Of a stretch of 23,152 nucleotides of DNA, positions 14,535 to 22,257 are shown in pieces; within the stretch, counting starts at the first letter, position 1; each line of letters opens with the position of its first letter. Origin of the DNA: CAYMRB01 sp964392615 (lineage in GTDB: Bacteria > Planctomycetota > UBA8108); contig CAYMRB010000116.1 of the NCBI GenBank assembly GCA_964392615.1, forward strand, positions 1 to 23,152, written 5' to 3'. The translations under genes and the position numbers were made by a program. Under the pieces are notes generated by a model that saw only the letters and a program-made list of their open reading frames with translations, made no database searches and was not told where the DNA came from.

Positions 14535-15692
14535 TCATGAGTCCGGAACTAGCACTCGACCCTTCCCTTTCCCGTCCCACGCGCCGATCTTGCCGGCCCC
14601 CTTCTCGTCCGCCTGGGCAGAAACGACGATCTCGCTGCGTGTGTTGGCCACGCCCAAGTACCCGCCGTTGGCGTTGCAGCCCAGGTTGACCGCGGGCTTG
14701 CCATTCTCGTCGGCCACGGCGAAGTGCCCCTGGTTCTTGCTGGCTCCTGCTGAGACAACGAACTCGCCGGCCGGGTTGAGAATGTTGAGCAATCCTCCGG
14801 TGTCGCTGCCTCCCAGATACGCCCGCACCTGGCCTTCCTGATCACCAATGCCCAGATCACCACCGTTGTCGTCTCCGGCCTTCGCCGCGACGACAGCCTT
14901 GCCAAACCGGTTGAAGACCCGGAAGGTGCCGCCCTTGTCGCCGGAATCCAAGCGAACGTTCTTGATCCCATCGGCTGCGGAAACGACGAGAGAGCCTCCA
15001 GACGCGAGCGCCGCCGCCGACACGACCGACTCGCCAGTCGGATTGAGGACCTCGACCGCTCCGCCCGTACGGGTGGCCCAGACCGAAGCGACGGGCTTCC
15101 TTGCCCTACCGAGAACGCTGAGGGCGCCTCCCTCCTTGCTCGCCACAATTGCAACCGCAAGGTTGCTGTTCTCATCGGTGACACCCAAGCCACCTCCCCT
15201 ATCGTCGGATTTCATTTGCACCGCAGCGCCGCCGTTTGAATTGAGCACCCTCAGGAATCTCCCCTTCGCGTTGGTGGCGGCTGTGACGTACGGGCGGCCC
15301 TTGCGATCGGCAACCCCGAGAGCACCGCCCGTTTCGACGGCGAGCGCGTTGAATACGATCGCGCCCTCCGTGTTGAACAGGCTGAAGACGCCGCCGATCG
15401 GAGAGGACGTGAACGCGGCGGCAGGCCGACTGTCCTGGTCCCGCACCTCTAGCATGCCTCCCGCCGACGGCTGGCGTGCAAGACGCACGAATGTGTGGGC
15501 CTCCTCGACCACCTCGAACGCTCGTGCGCGAACGGTGCCTTCGAACTCCACGTCGCCTCGCGACTGCTCGTCCTTTGCCGCTCCGAGCACAACAACCAGG
15601 ACGAGGCTGGCCACCAGGATCACATTGACTGATCGAGTCCGCCCGAGCCGCCTCTCCAGTCGAGCGACGCGAGTCTCAAGGTCCGAGACCAT
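14535..15692 (-). CDS. Membrane-anchored protein of 13 exact 22-residue repeats
   Basis: A protein of 385 residues. ATG 15692 is chosen because AAGGAG lies 6 nt upstream (an in-frame ATG at 15710 sits inside that leader). Residues 2-20 are a charged coiled-coil-like head ('VSDLETRVARLERRLGRTR'), 21-38 a transmembrane segment ('SVNVILVASLVLVVVLGA'), and 41-77 a linker. Thirteen units of 22 residues run from 78 to 364, of the form G-G-x-L-x-V-x-(D/N)-x-x-G-(K/R)-x-V-x-x-(A/V), starting at 78, 100, 122, 144, 166, 188, 210, 232, 254, 277, 299, 321 and 343, with only one single-residue insertion. A degenerate unit and a basic tail (GKGKGRVLVPDS) close the protein. The pattern suggests a beta-solenoid or trimeric fibre outside the membrane. 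Its role is unknown. Confidence 0.85.
   Translation of the reverse strand: MVSDLETRVARLERRLGRTRSVNVILVASLVLVVVLGAAKDEQSRGDVEFEGTVRARAFEVVEEAHTFVRLARQPSAGGMLEVRDQDSRPAAAFTSSPIGGVFSLFNTEGAIVFNALAVETGGALGVADRKGRPYVTAATNAKGRFLRVLNSNGGAAVQMKSDDRGGGLGVTDENSNLAVAIVASKEGGALSVLGRARKPVASVWATRTGGAVEVLNPTGESVVSAAALASGGSLVVSAADGIKNVRLDSGDKGGTFRVFNRFGKAVVAAKAGDDNGGDLGIGDQEGQVRAYLGGSDTGGLLNILNPAGEFVVSAGASKNQGHFAVADENGKPAVNLGCNANGGYLGVANTRSEIVVSAQADEKGAGKIGAWDGKGKGRVLVPDS
14601..15461 (-). repeat. Coding 66-bp repeat array (13 units)
   Basis: These bases encode residues 78-364 of the anchored repeat protein, thirteen 22-codon units with a single extra codon. The DNA units are well diverged from one another, so this is an old, selected protein repeat rather than a recent tandem expansion. 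Confidence 0.8.
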
Positions 15693-15816
15693 CCCTCTCT
15701 CCTTCCGCATAGCCACCCGTTGATTCGTTTTCAGCTGCACACGCCCCTCATCGTCACAGACAGGCAAGAAGGAATGGACGAGACGGAGCCGCCTGAGTAG
15801 AGACGCGCCACCCAAT

Positions 15817-15854
15817 CCTGCCCGACCGCGGCCGCGATGTCACTCGCGAGTTGC
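15817..15854 (-). repeat. Dispersed intergenic repeat, solo short copy
   Basis: On the minus strand GTGACATCGCGGCCGCGG then TCGGGCAGGATTGG. It carries the GCGGCCGC palindrome and the short-form end. It lies about 40 nt past the stop of the gene at 15896-16093, in its direction, and upstream of the repeat-protein gene. Confidence 0.8.
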
Positions 15855-15865
15855 TTACGATCCTG

Positions 15866-15889
15866 CCCGTCCTCGGCGGCTACGACGGG
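15866..15889 (-). terminator. Weak hairpin downstream of the 65-aa gene
   Basis: CCCGTC (15866-15871) and GACGGG (15884-15889) form a 6-bp stem with a 12-nt loop, 6 nt after the stop at 15896. It is extendable by one G-U pair. No T tract. Confidence 0.3.
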
Positions 15890-15895
15890 TGACAG

Positions 15896-16093
15896 CTAGT
15901 CGTCCCCACCAACAATGAACACGGCGATTGGCCAGAAAAGGACGACCATCACAAGTCGCCGGAGAAACGAACGGACACCCATAGGCTTGTGGCTAGCTCG
16001 ACGCCGGTCGATCGCGACGACGCGGAAACCGTAGGCCACGGCGCAGAGCGCTCCGACGGAGAAGTAGACGGCAAGTCCTTCGGTAGGAGTCAT
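15896..16093 (-). CDS. Small two-TM membrane protein (65 aa)
   Basis: ATG 16093. Two hydrophobic helices, 'GLAVYFSVGALCAVAYGF' (about 6-23) and 'LVMVVLFWPIAVFIVGG' (about 47-63), flank a basic cytoplasmic-type loop ('RVVAIDRRRASHKPMGVRSF'). The tail ends in two Asp. The positive-inside pattern and codon use support a real gene. The Shine-Dalgarno is weak (GAGG about 13 nt upstream). I recognise no family. It is bracketed on both sides by copies of the dispersed repeat, like its neighbours. Confidence 0.6.
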   Translation of the reverse strand: MTPTEGLAVYFSVGALCAVAYGFRVVAIDRRRASHKPMGVRSFLRRLVMVVLFWPIAVFIVGGDD

Positions 16094-16118
16094 TCGATCG
16101 TGTAACCTCGCGACTGAT

Positions 16119-16155
16119 CCTGCCCGACCGCGACCGCGATGTCACGGGGTTGGCC
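16119..16155 (-). repeat. Dispersed intergenic repeat, solo short copy
   Basis: On the minus strand GGCCAACCCCGTGACATC, then GCGGTCGCGGTCGGGCAGGA. It starts 16 nt after the stop of the ACP-like gene (16171) and reads in the same direction. Confidence 0.85.
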
Positions 16156-16170
16156 AGCAACCTCTCCGGC

Positions 16171-16686
16171 TCAGTACGCGCCGAGATCATTGATGAAGCT
16201 CGCTTCCGGAACCACCCATTCGCGCGGCACTCTCAGGACATCCACAACGATGTCCTGAATGGCCCGATAGCATTCCGCCTTTGTGCGTCGCCGGAACTGC
16301 AAACTGAGCCTTCTTCGGTTGATCCTCGCCAGCAATACGGCCAGGTCCCCGACGCTGGCATCGACAGACAATTCCCAAGGCGTTCGCAGCCCCGTGTGAG
16401 CCTCCAGCCGTTCGCCGTTTAGTCGCCAGCGAGACACGAGCTTCAGCAGGGGCGTGTCGCGCCGCACGTTCTCTCGGCGAACGCGGTAGAGCGAACAGAG
16501 AGCGGAGCGGAGAAGATAGAAGCAGTGCGCGCCGAGACAGGCCGTCCCCGCCCGGCGTGAGATCTCGCTCCAAACGTACTGGTGAGTTTCCCCAACCGTG
16601 CGGAGCTCTTCGGCACGATCGTCAGGTATCGAGATGCCGAACTCTTCCTCGATGTTCATCACGAGCTCGATAATTTCCAGCCCCAT
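16171..16686 (-). CDS. Acyl-carrier-protein-like protein with split (permuted) ACP halves
   Basis: A protein of 171 residues. ATG 16686 is supported by GAGAGGTG 7 nt upstream. The first 42 residues (MGLEIIELVMNIEEEFGISI, then 'PDDRAEELRTVGETHQYV') match helices II-IV of an acyl carrier protein, beginning just where the D-S-L phosphopantetheine motif should be; the Ser is absent. A middle section (about 50-121: 'FYLLRSALCSLYRVRRENVR' ... 'SVDASVGDLAVLLARI') looks like a degenerate ACP-type helical domain. The last 35 residues ('YRAIQDIVVDVLRVPREWVV' then 'PEASFINDLGAY') match ACP helix I up to the D-L-G-A just before the Ser. So the two ends are complementary halves of one ACP fold. From memory, similar half-ACP proteins exist in planctomycetes, ending at this motif, so this is probably natural rather than truncated. 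A conventional carrier role is doubtful without Ser. Confidence 0.75.
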   Translation of the reverse strand: MGLEIIELVMNIEEEFGISIPDDRAEELRTVGETHQYVWSEISRRAGTACLGAHCFYLLRSALCSLYRVRRENVRRDTPLLKLVSRWRLNGERLEAHTGLRTPWELSVDASVGDLAVLLARINRRRLSLQFRRRTKAECYRAIQDIVVDVLRVPREWVVPEASFINDLGAY

Positions 16687-16792
16687 GAGTCTGCACCTCT
16701 CATCGGAGTGTCGGCCAGTTTCAAAACCGATTCGAACCGGATATGAGATCAGATGCAACCAGGACTGCGCCGGTCCGCGAACGTGCACGCCC

Positions 16793-16906
16793 GCTGGCCG
16801 ACCGCGACCGCGATGTCACGGGGTTGGCAGTCGCGTCGCCACCCTGGTTGTCAATCCGGCGTAATCGGATTCGACTACCCGCGACGCACACGCCCGGGTT
16901 GGATTG
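16793..16906 (-). repeat. Dispersed intergenic repeat, core plus extra long-unit arm
   Basis: The core occupies 16793-16830 (minus: CCCCGTGACATCGCGG then TCGCGGTCGGCCAGC). Next to it, at 16831-16906, lies the distal part of a second long unit (minus: GTAGTCGAATCCGATTAC, then GCCGGATTGACAACCAGGG) without its own core. The block is about 60 nt past the stop of the BlaR1-like gene (16966) and reads in its direction. Confidence 0.8.
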
Positions 16907-16965
16907 CTTCTTCGGACAGTTAGTCCGGCCGCTCTTCGACGCCCGAGCGCGAGCACGAGCCGTCA

Positions 16966-19900
16966 TCAACGGCGGTCAACCGAGGGAGCCGCGTGTTCGC
17001 CGTTCGGAGCGTCTTTCACGATAAGGAGAGCCTCGCCCGTCGAGAAGCCCTCGCCCAAGTCATACGAAAGCCGGTAGCGGTCCCCCGGTCGACACTTCAG
17101 CGCGAACGCCAAGAGACCCGGCTTCTGGACGAGATCCTCACCCGAGTCCGGGTCGCTCAGCTTGAGTCGTATGCTTCCCTGCATGTCTGATTCGTGCCCG
17201 GGCTGGAGCACGTACGTCGTGGAGACCGTATCTCCCAGAAAGCTCTTGTAGCTGAACGTCTGCGTGCGGCCCCTCTCGTCGGTCACTCGAAGTTCTGCGG
17301 CGAGCGCGAAGTCGTGGACCCACGCCACCGTTTTCTCTCCCATGTTGCGGAGTATCGGCTTCAGCTCGACGATGTCTCCGATGCCATACGCCTCGCGGCC
17401 AGGACGCATCGCAATCGCGGCCCGCAGAAACCCTCTCGGGTTGCCCCACCCGGTGTCGTCACCCACCGGTTCCTGGGCCGGGTGGCCGCCCAAGTAGCCG
17501 AGCAAGTCGACGGTGTCCGTCCTTCCCGGCTCCAGCTTGATCTCCTGCCCGGGTCCTCCGTAGTGGTCGGCGGTGTGGGCGAAAACCCGAAACGCGTGCG
17601 GCGGCAGACCCGCGATACGGTACCGCCCATCGTCGTCGGTTCTCGTCCAGACGGTGTGAGCCACCCACGAAGGAGCATAGACGGCCTGGACCGACGCTCC
17701 GGCAATGCCGTTGCCTCGGTGGTTCAAGAGGCGGCCCTCGAGGACACCCGTCGCCTTCGAAAGATCGATCGCTACGTTCTCGACAACATCACCCTCTCTC
17801 ACTCGAAAGTGACCGATGAACATCTGTGCGTCGCCGTGCCGATCGGAGACATCTCTCGCACCCTTTTCATAGCAGACGAAAATCTCGCCGGGGCGCACAT
17901 TGCGGATCTCGAACTTCCCCTGCTCGTCCGACCGGATCCCCCTGCCCTCCAGCCAGGCACGCTCTTGGTCCAAGCACTCCACCGCGAGCAGTACCCCGGC
18001 CAGCGGCTGGCCGTCGACTCCGAGCACCTGACCGAAGACCGTCACAGGGCGCTCGGGGGGCGTCGTCATGGCATCATCACCGCCAGCAGCCGCGCCGCGA
18101 GCTCTCGGTCTCGGCGCATCAGGCGAGACCGTGATCTCGACCGGGTTGCTGATGGCCCGGACGTAGTCCGCGGGCCGGTCGCCCTTCAACGGCATCGTCG
18201 GTGCCACGCGGATGGTGTGCCTGCCGGGCGCGAGCCTCAGTCGCCCCTTGCTGTTCGTCACGCCCCCCGCCGCGACGTCGCGGTTCGGCGAGTCGACAAG
18301 GTGCCAGCCGCGGCTCAGATCGAAGCGAATCCGGTCGAACTGTCGACCCGGAGCCAGAGTCGAGAGCGGAGGGCGGTAGTCGTGCTTCGGCAAGGCGCGC
18401 CGATACCACCGGCCATCGATCTCCAGCTCAGACGAAGTCCAGAATTGCGCCGCGCGGTAGACGAGGAGATGGCGCGGGCCCAGATTGCGGACGTCGGCAA
18501 AGAACCGTGGCGTGACGCCCTCCTTCCAACGCGGCTTTTCGGTCCGCAGGCGAACCTGCACGCCCTCGACGGCCTGGCCCCATTTGCCTGCCGCCTCCCA
18601 CTCGGCCCGCTGTGGCCCGAGGGCGGCCAAGAGCTGATCGACGCTTTGGGCCACATCACCTTCGAGAACCGTCCGCAACCGCTCGAGGAAATCGACGGCG
18701 CGCAGGCCCCAGCCAAGAGACTTGTGAAGCAGCAGCCCGTCCGGTCCCGCTATCGTCAGACCGTAGGCCGGTCCGTCCGGGGAGGGCGGCGGGCGCGTGT
18801 CGGAATACGGCAGCGCGCCGGACAGCGAGCCGTCCACCTGCAGGTGGTCGATGATCCTGGCCGCCTGCTCCTCGCTGACGGCGACGGCGGACCAGCCGAA
18901 AAGCAGCCGGTGGTGCGTCAGGGTCGTGTGGATGATCAACGATCGAATAGAATCCTGCGCCGTGGACTGGACGGGGATGTCCTTCGAATCGTGAAAGGCC
19001 AACCGCATCTCGAACGTGTGCTTGGCGGACTTCAACCGTGCCCGCCGGGTCGCGATCTCCTCAGCGGAGATGATCTCAACCACCACCGGGTTGCTGACAG
19101 CCCGAACGGTATTGCCCGGTGCGTTTTTGGCAGCGGTCGCCGTGCACGCCACGCGAAGCGTGTGCTGACCGGCTGTCAGCTTCAGTCGCTCCGGCTCCTT
19201 CTCGGCGTCGCGAGAGGATTCTAGCTCCCACCCCCGGCCCAGATCGATGGCGATATCATCGATCTCGCGGCCCGGAGGAAGGGGTCTCGGGGGACCGATC
19301 GTCCCGCCGTGATCGCGGTCGGAGCCTGGCGTCCCATACCACCGCCCGTCCACTTCCACTTCACGAAAAGACCCCAATGTGCGAATCAGCAGATTTCGCT
19401 CCCCTCGATTGCGAACCTGGCTCCAGAGGCGCAGGGTCTTGCCCTCGTTCAATCGCGTTGTCGAAGCCCGCAGCCGGACCTGCATTCCCTCGATCGACTT
19501 CCCCCAGTCTGCCGACCCGGGCGCAGCGGCCGCTTCCGGCTCTGTCGCGCGAATCGACGCGATGGCCTTGCGCGCGCTGTCTCGCACCATAGTCGGGCCG
19601 CTGGTCTCCGTCATGGTTCGATCGTCGAGGAGTTTTTCCAGACCCGGCAGCGCGCTGACGTCCGCCAACCTGGCGAGCGCCTGGCACGCGCTGACGCGAA
19701 CGTCCGGAGTGTCATCGCGCAAAGCTCCAATCAGGTGGGTCACGGCACTCACATCGCCCGACGCGCCGAGGCCCTCCACGGCATGCCGACGAGTTGTCCA
19801 TAACGGATCCTTGAGGAACCCGGCAACGGTTGGGATACCGAGCGGATCACCGAGCTTCGCCAGCGCGCACCCCGCCCAGAGATGGCGATGCGGGTCAACA

Positions 19901-21567
19901 TGATTCAGGACTCGCTTCAGGGCCGGGATGGCCCGATCGTCTCCGATCTCCCCCAGAGCCCATTCGATGTCGTGGTGCTCTTCCTCTCTTTCGAGGAACT
20001 CGATCAGCACGGGCACGGCGTTCCGATCGCGCAGTTTCCCGAGGACATGGATCGCGTAGTATCCGTACCGTTCCTCGAGGAATGGCTTGCCGGTATCGCT
20101 TTTGACCCGCTGCGACAGCCTGGCCTTCTTCGTCTTCAGTTCAGAGATGATGGCGTTTAGACCTCGATCGTCGCCGAGCTTGGCCACGACGAACCCGGCA
20201 TTGCACCGCAGATGCTCATCGTCCGCGTCGAGGTGTGGAAGCAGGCTCGACATCACGGACCGATCGCCGAGCTCGACGATCTGCTTGGCGATGTGGAGCT
20301 GTTGCCAGGCATGGGTCGCCGCCTCGAACTTTCGGAGGAGCTCTGCCGTTCGATCTGGTGGCGTGCCCTCACTCACCCGGTCTCCGCCCGGCGATTCGGT
20401 GGCCGACCGACGCCGGTGCCCTTCTTCGGGCTCACTCGCAAGGGCCATGTAGCCAGCCAGCGCGCCGATCACCAGCGGAACCGCCAGCGCCAGGAGGCCA
20501 GCCGGCCAGCGACAGTTGCGCTTGGCTGACGGCGGCAGACCCAGGATGTTGCCGACGCGATCGAGAAGTACCATTTGCTTGCCTCCAATGCCGGCCCCGA
20601 ACTGAGACGGGCTTTGGCCGAGCCGCAGGCGGCCCAGCTGCTCCAGGGTGGTGGCGTAGACGAGTCGTTCGCTAGTGGCGCCCACGGCCACCTCGTCGGC
20701 ACACATCTCCCGTTCCACACTCACGCGACGCGACAGCCACCAAACGGCCGGATGGTAGAAGAGGAGCGTCTCCACGAAACGCTGCAGGAGATTCACCCAC
20801 AGGTCGAATCTCCGTACATGCGCCAACTCGTGGGCGATCACCGCGTCGAGCATCTCGGGCGTCATCGCTGTCAGCCACGATGCAGGCAGAAGAACCAGGG
20901 GACGCCAGAGTCCCACAACAATCGCCCCGCGGATCTTGTCCGAGACACAAACGCACGGAGGGTTCTTCAGACCGAGGCGATTGCCCAGCATCGCCGCTCT
21001 CGCCGCCCGATCGACCGGGATCGCTCGGCGGCTCCACGCCAGCCATCGCACGTGCAACCAGCTCAGCGATAGCCGCATCGCCAGCAGCAACACTCCGACG
21101 ATCCAGGCCATCATGGCGTATGGCTGCATCGCGTCGACCGTTTGCCGAAGTCCCGCCTCCCACGTCCGAGGAAATAAAGCGTGCGCGGAGTCTTCGACAT
21201 CGGACGCCGCGACCGAAACTCCGAGCGGTGGCCGATCTTCTCCCACGGGTCTCTCGATCGGGCTATGCTTGGTCACCGCGCCCGGAATACGCGAGACCTC
21301 GCCCCCCGCCTCCGTTGTCGTTTCGAGGCCGGCGACCGCCGCCGTCCCAGGGACGTCGACGACTACGAACGTGACCAGCGGGCACGCGGCCATGACGATC
21401 AGGGCCGACAGGTAGATCAGATAGCGGTGGTGAGCCACGCGTACGGGCCACGCACGGAGAGACATCGCCGCCACGACCGACACAGCCAGCCCCTGCCAGA
21501 GAAAGTGAAGCAGCGTCCACGTCAACCGTTGCCACGCGGGCTCGCTCAACACGTCTGGAGGTAACAT
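16966..21567 (-). CDS. BlaR1-like M56 metallopeptidase with HEAT and beta-sandwich extension
   Basis: A very large protein of 1533 residues from ATG 21567, whose A is the last base of the upstream BlaI-like TGA. The N-terminal part is a BlaR1/MecR1-type M56 membrane protease: TM helices near 15-35, 47-70, 150-170 and 355-376, zinc motif H246-E-L-A-H250, and 'REMCADEVAV' with E287/D291 as the likely third ligand. In place of the penicillin-binding sensor domain are: HEAT repeats (about 405-675); a beta-sandwich domain present twice (688-832 and 996-1147, both 'W-G-x-x-(I/V)-E-G-x-Q-V-R-L-R' ... 'A-(V/I)-S-N-P-V'); an unknown segment between them (850-985); two carboxypeptidase-regulatory-like beta domains (about 1175-1355); and a related terminal beta domain (1371-1520). 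BlaR1 family members sense a ligand outside and cleave their partner repressor. This extension implies a ligand other than a beta-lactam, which is inference. Confidence 0.92.
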   Translation of the reverse strand: MLPPDVLSEPAWQRLTWTLLHFLWQGLAVSVVAAMSLRAWPVRVAHHRYLIYLSALIVMAACPLVTFVVVDVPGTAAVAGLETTTEAGGEVSRIPGAVTKHSPIERPVGEDRPPLGVSVAASDVEDSAHALFPRTWEAGLRQTVDAMQPYAMMAWIVGVLLLAMRLSLSWLHVRWLAWSRRAIPVDRAARAAMLGNRLGLKNPPCVCVSDKIRGAIVVGLWRPLVLLPASWLTAMTPEMLDAVIAHELAHVRRFDLWVNLLQRFVETLLFYHPAVWWLSRRVSVEREMCADEVAVGATSERLVYATTLEQLGRLRLGQSPSQFGAGIGGKQMVLLDRVGNILGLPPSAKRNCRWPAGLLALAVPLVIGALAGYMALASEPEEGHRRRSATESPGGDRVSEGTPPDRTAELLRKFEAATHAWQQLHIAKQIVELGDRSVMSSLLPHLDADDEHLRCNAGFVVAKLGDDRGLNAIISELKTKKARLSQRVKSDTGKPFLEERYGYYAIHVLGKLRDRNAVPVLIEFLEREEEHHDIEWALGEIGDDRAIPALKRVLNHVDPHRHLWAGCALAKLGDPLGIPTVAGFLKDPLWTTRRHAVEGLGASGDVSAVTHLIGALRDDTPDVRVSACQALARLADVSALPGLEKLLDDRTMTETSGPTMVRDSARKAIASIRATEPEAAAAPGSADWGKSIEGMQVRLRASTTRLNEGKTLRLWSQVRNRGERNLLIRTLGSFREVEVDGRWYGTPGSDRDHGGTIGPPRPLPPGREIDDIAIDLGRGWELESSRDAEKEPERLKLTAGQHTLRVACTATAAKNAPGNTVRAVSNPVVVEIISAEEIATRRARLKSAKHTFEMRLAFHDSKDIPVQSTAQDSIRSLIIHTTLTHHRLLFGWSAVAVSEEQAARIIDHLQVDGSLSGALPYSDTRPPPSPDGPAYGLTIAGPDGLLLHKSLGWGLRAVDFLERLRTVLEGDVAQSVDQLLAALGPQRAEWEAAGKWGQAVEGVQVRLRTEKPRWKEGVTPRFFADVRNLGPRHLLVYRAAQFWTSSELEIDGRWYRRALPKHDYRPPLSTLAPGRQFDRIRFDLSRGWHLVDSPNRDVAAGGVTNSKGRLRLAPGRHTIRVAPTMPLKGDRPADYVRAISNPVEITVSPDAPRPRARGAAAGGDDAMTTPPERPVTVFGQVLGVDGQPLAGVLLAVECLDQERAWLEGRGIRSDEQGKFEIRNVRPGEIFVCYEKGARDVSDRHGDAQMFIGHFRVREGDVVENVAIDLSKATGVLEGRLLNHRGNGIAGASVQAVYAPSWVAHTVWTRTDDDGRYRIAGLPPHAFRVFAHTADHYGGPGQEIKLEPGRTDTVDLLGYLGGHPAQEPVGDDTGWGNPRGFLRAAIAMRPGREAYGIGDIVELKPILRNMGEKTVAWVHDFALAAELRVTDERGRTQTFSYKSFLGDTVSTTYVLQPGHESDMQGSIRLKLSDPDSGEDLVQKPGLLAFALKCRPGDRYRLSYDLGEGFSTGEALLIVKDAPNGEHAAPSVDRR

Positions 21568-21962
21568 CACTTCTCGCCCCGCTCCTCGCGAAACCGACGA
21601 ATCACCTTCGCGATCTCCTCCATTTCCTCCGACGAAGGATCGCACTGGTCGAGCACCTGCAACACCAGGCCGCTGGGAGATCCGTTGAACGCTCGGCCCA
21701 CGAGATCTTGCACGAGTTGTCGCTGCGTTTTCTCTCGCGCGACATTGGCCTCGTAGAGAAACGCCCGCTGCTCGCAGTGACGCGTCAGTAGCCCCTTCTC
21801 CTCCATCGTACTCAGGAGGCTATTGACCGATGTGTAGTGCCGCTTGCGCTTCTCGTTGAGGATGGTCCAGACCTCGCGTGCCGTACACGGGCCGCGGTCC
21901 CAAAGAACGTTCAGGACGTCCAGTTCGCCCGGTGTGGGATGCTTGGCTCGCGGACGGGGCAT
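21567..21962 (-). CDS. BlaI/MecI/CopY-family transcriptional repressor
   Basis: A protein of 131 residues from ATG 21962 (MPRPRAKHPTPGELDVLNVL), with GGAG about 11 nt upstream. It is a winged-helix DNA-binding domain of the BlaI family: 'LWDRGPCTAREVWTILNEKR', 'HYTSVNSLLSTMEEKGLLTR' (recognition helix and hinge), and 'FLYEANVAREKTQRQLVQDL' then 'VGRAFNGSPSGLVLQVLD', where the A-F-N-G region corresponds to the usual BlaR1-directed cleavage area. Length is normal for the family. It is coupled to the BlaR1-like protease by a TGATG overlap, the standard sensor-repressor layout. It probably represses its own operon and perhaps others; no TACA/TGTA-type operator dyad was visible upstream. A beta-lactamase gene is absent from the window. 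Confidence 0.93.
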   Translation of the reverse strand: MPRPRAKHPTPGELDVLNVLWDRGPCTAREVWTILNEKRKRHYTSVNSLLSTMEEKGLLTRHCEQRAFLYEANVAREKTQRQLVQDLVGRAFNGSPSGLVLQVLDQCDPSSEEMEEIAKVIRRFREERGEK

Positions 21963-22257
21963 CGCTGTGCTGCTCCTCGAACGGGTGAGGCCGCGTGACG
22001 GAAGACGGATCGCATCAATGGCTAAAACCATAGGAGAGACGCCGCAGCGGCGGGTAGGTTCCCGAAATCTCTCAGAAAAAAGCTCAAGCCATTTCCCTCA
22101 AAGAGGTTATGGAGGCGTCTGTGGCGACGAGAGTCACCGGTCTCTTGCGATTGTCTCTTGTTACCTCGTCGCCGTGGGCGGCCTCGCGCCACGAGAGCCG
22201 GGTCCGCTCACGGCTCCTGGGCCGTCGTTCGTCGAGAATCGCATGTGACCTTCGAAC

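Noticed and set aside
14533..14542. ACTCATGAGT palindrome at the stop of the 22-residue-repeat gene
   Set aside because: It is a short perfect palindrome without loop or conserved context, probably chance.
14848..15723. 291-codon plus-strand frame with regular Thr/Pro/Ala pattern
   Set aside because: Its periodicity is inherited from the 66-bp coding repeats on the opposite strand.
16912..16935. CGGAC-AGTTA-GTCCG stem as a terminator for the BlaR1-like gene
   Set aside because: The stem is only 5 bp, has no T tract on the relevant strand and is 30 nt or more past the stop. Too weak to list.
17194..19224. 676-codon plus-strand frame
   Set aside because: It is the antisense shadow of the BlaR1-like gene.
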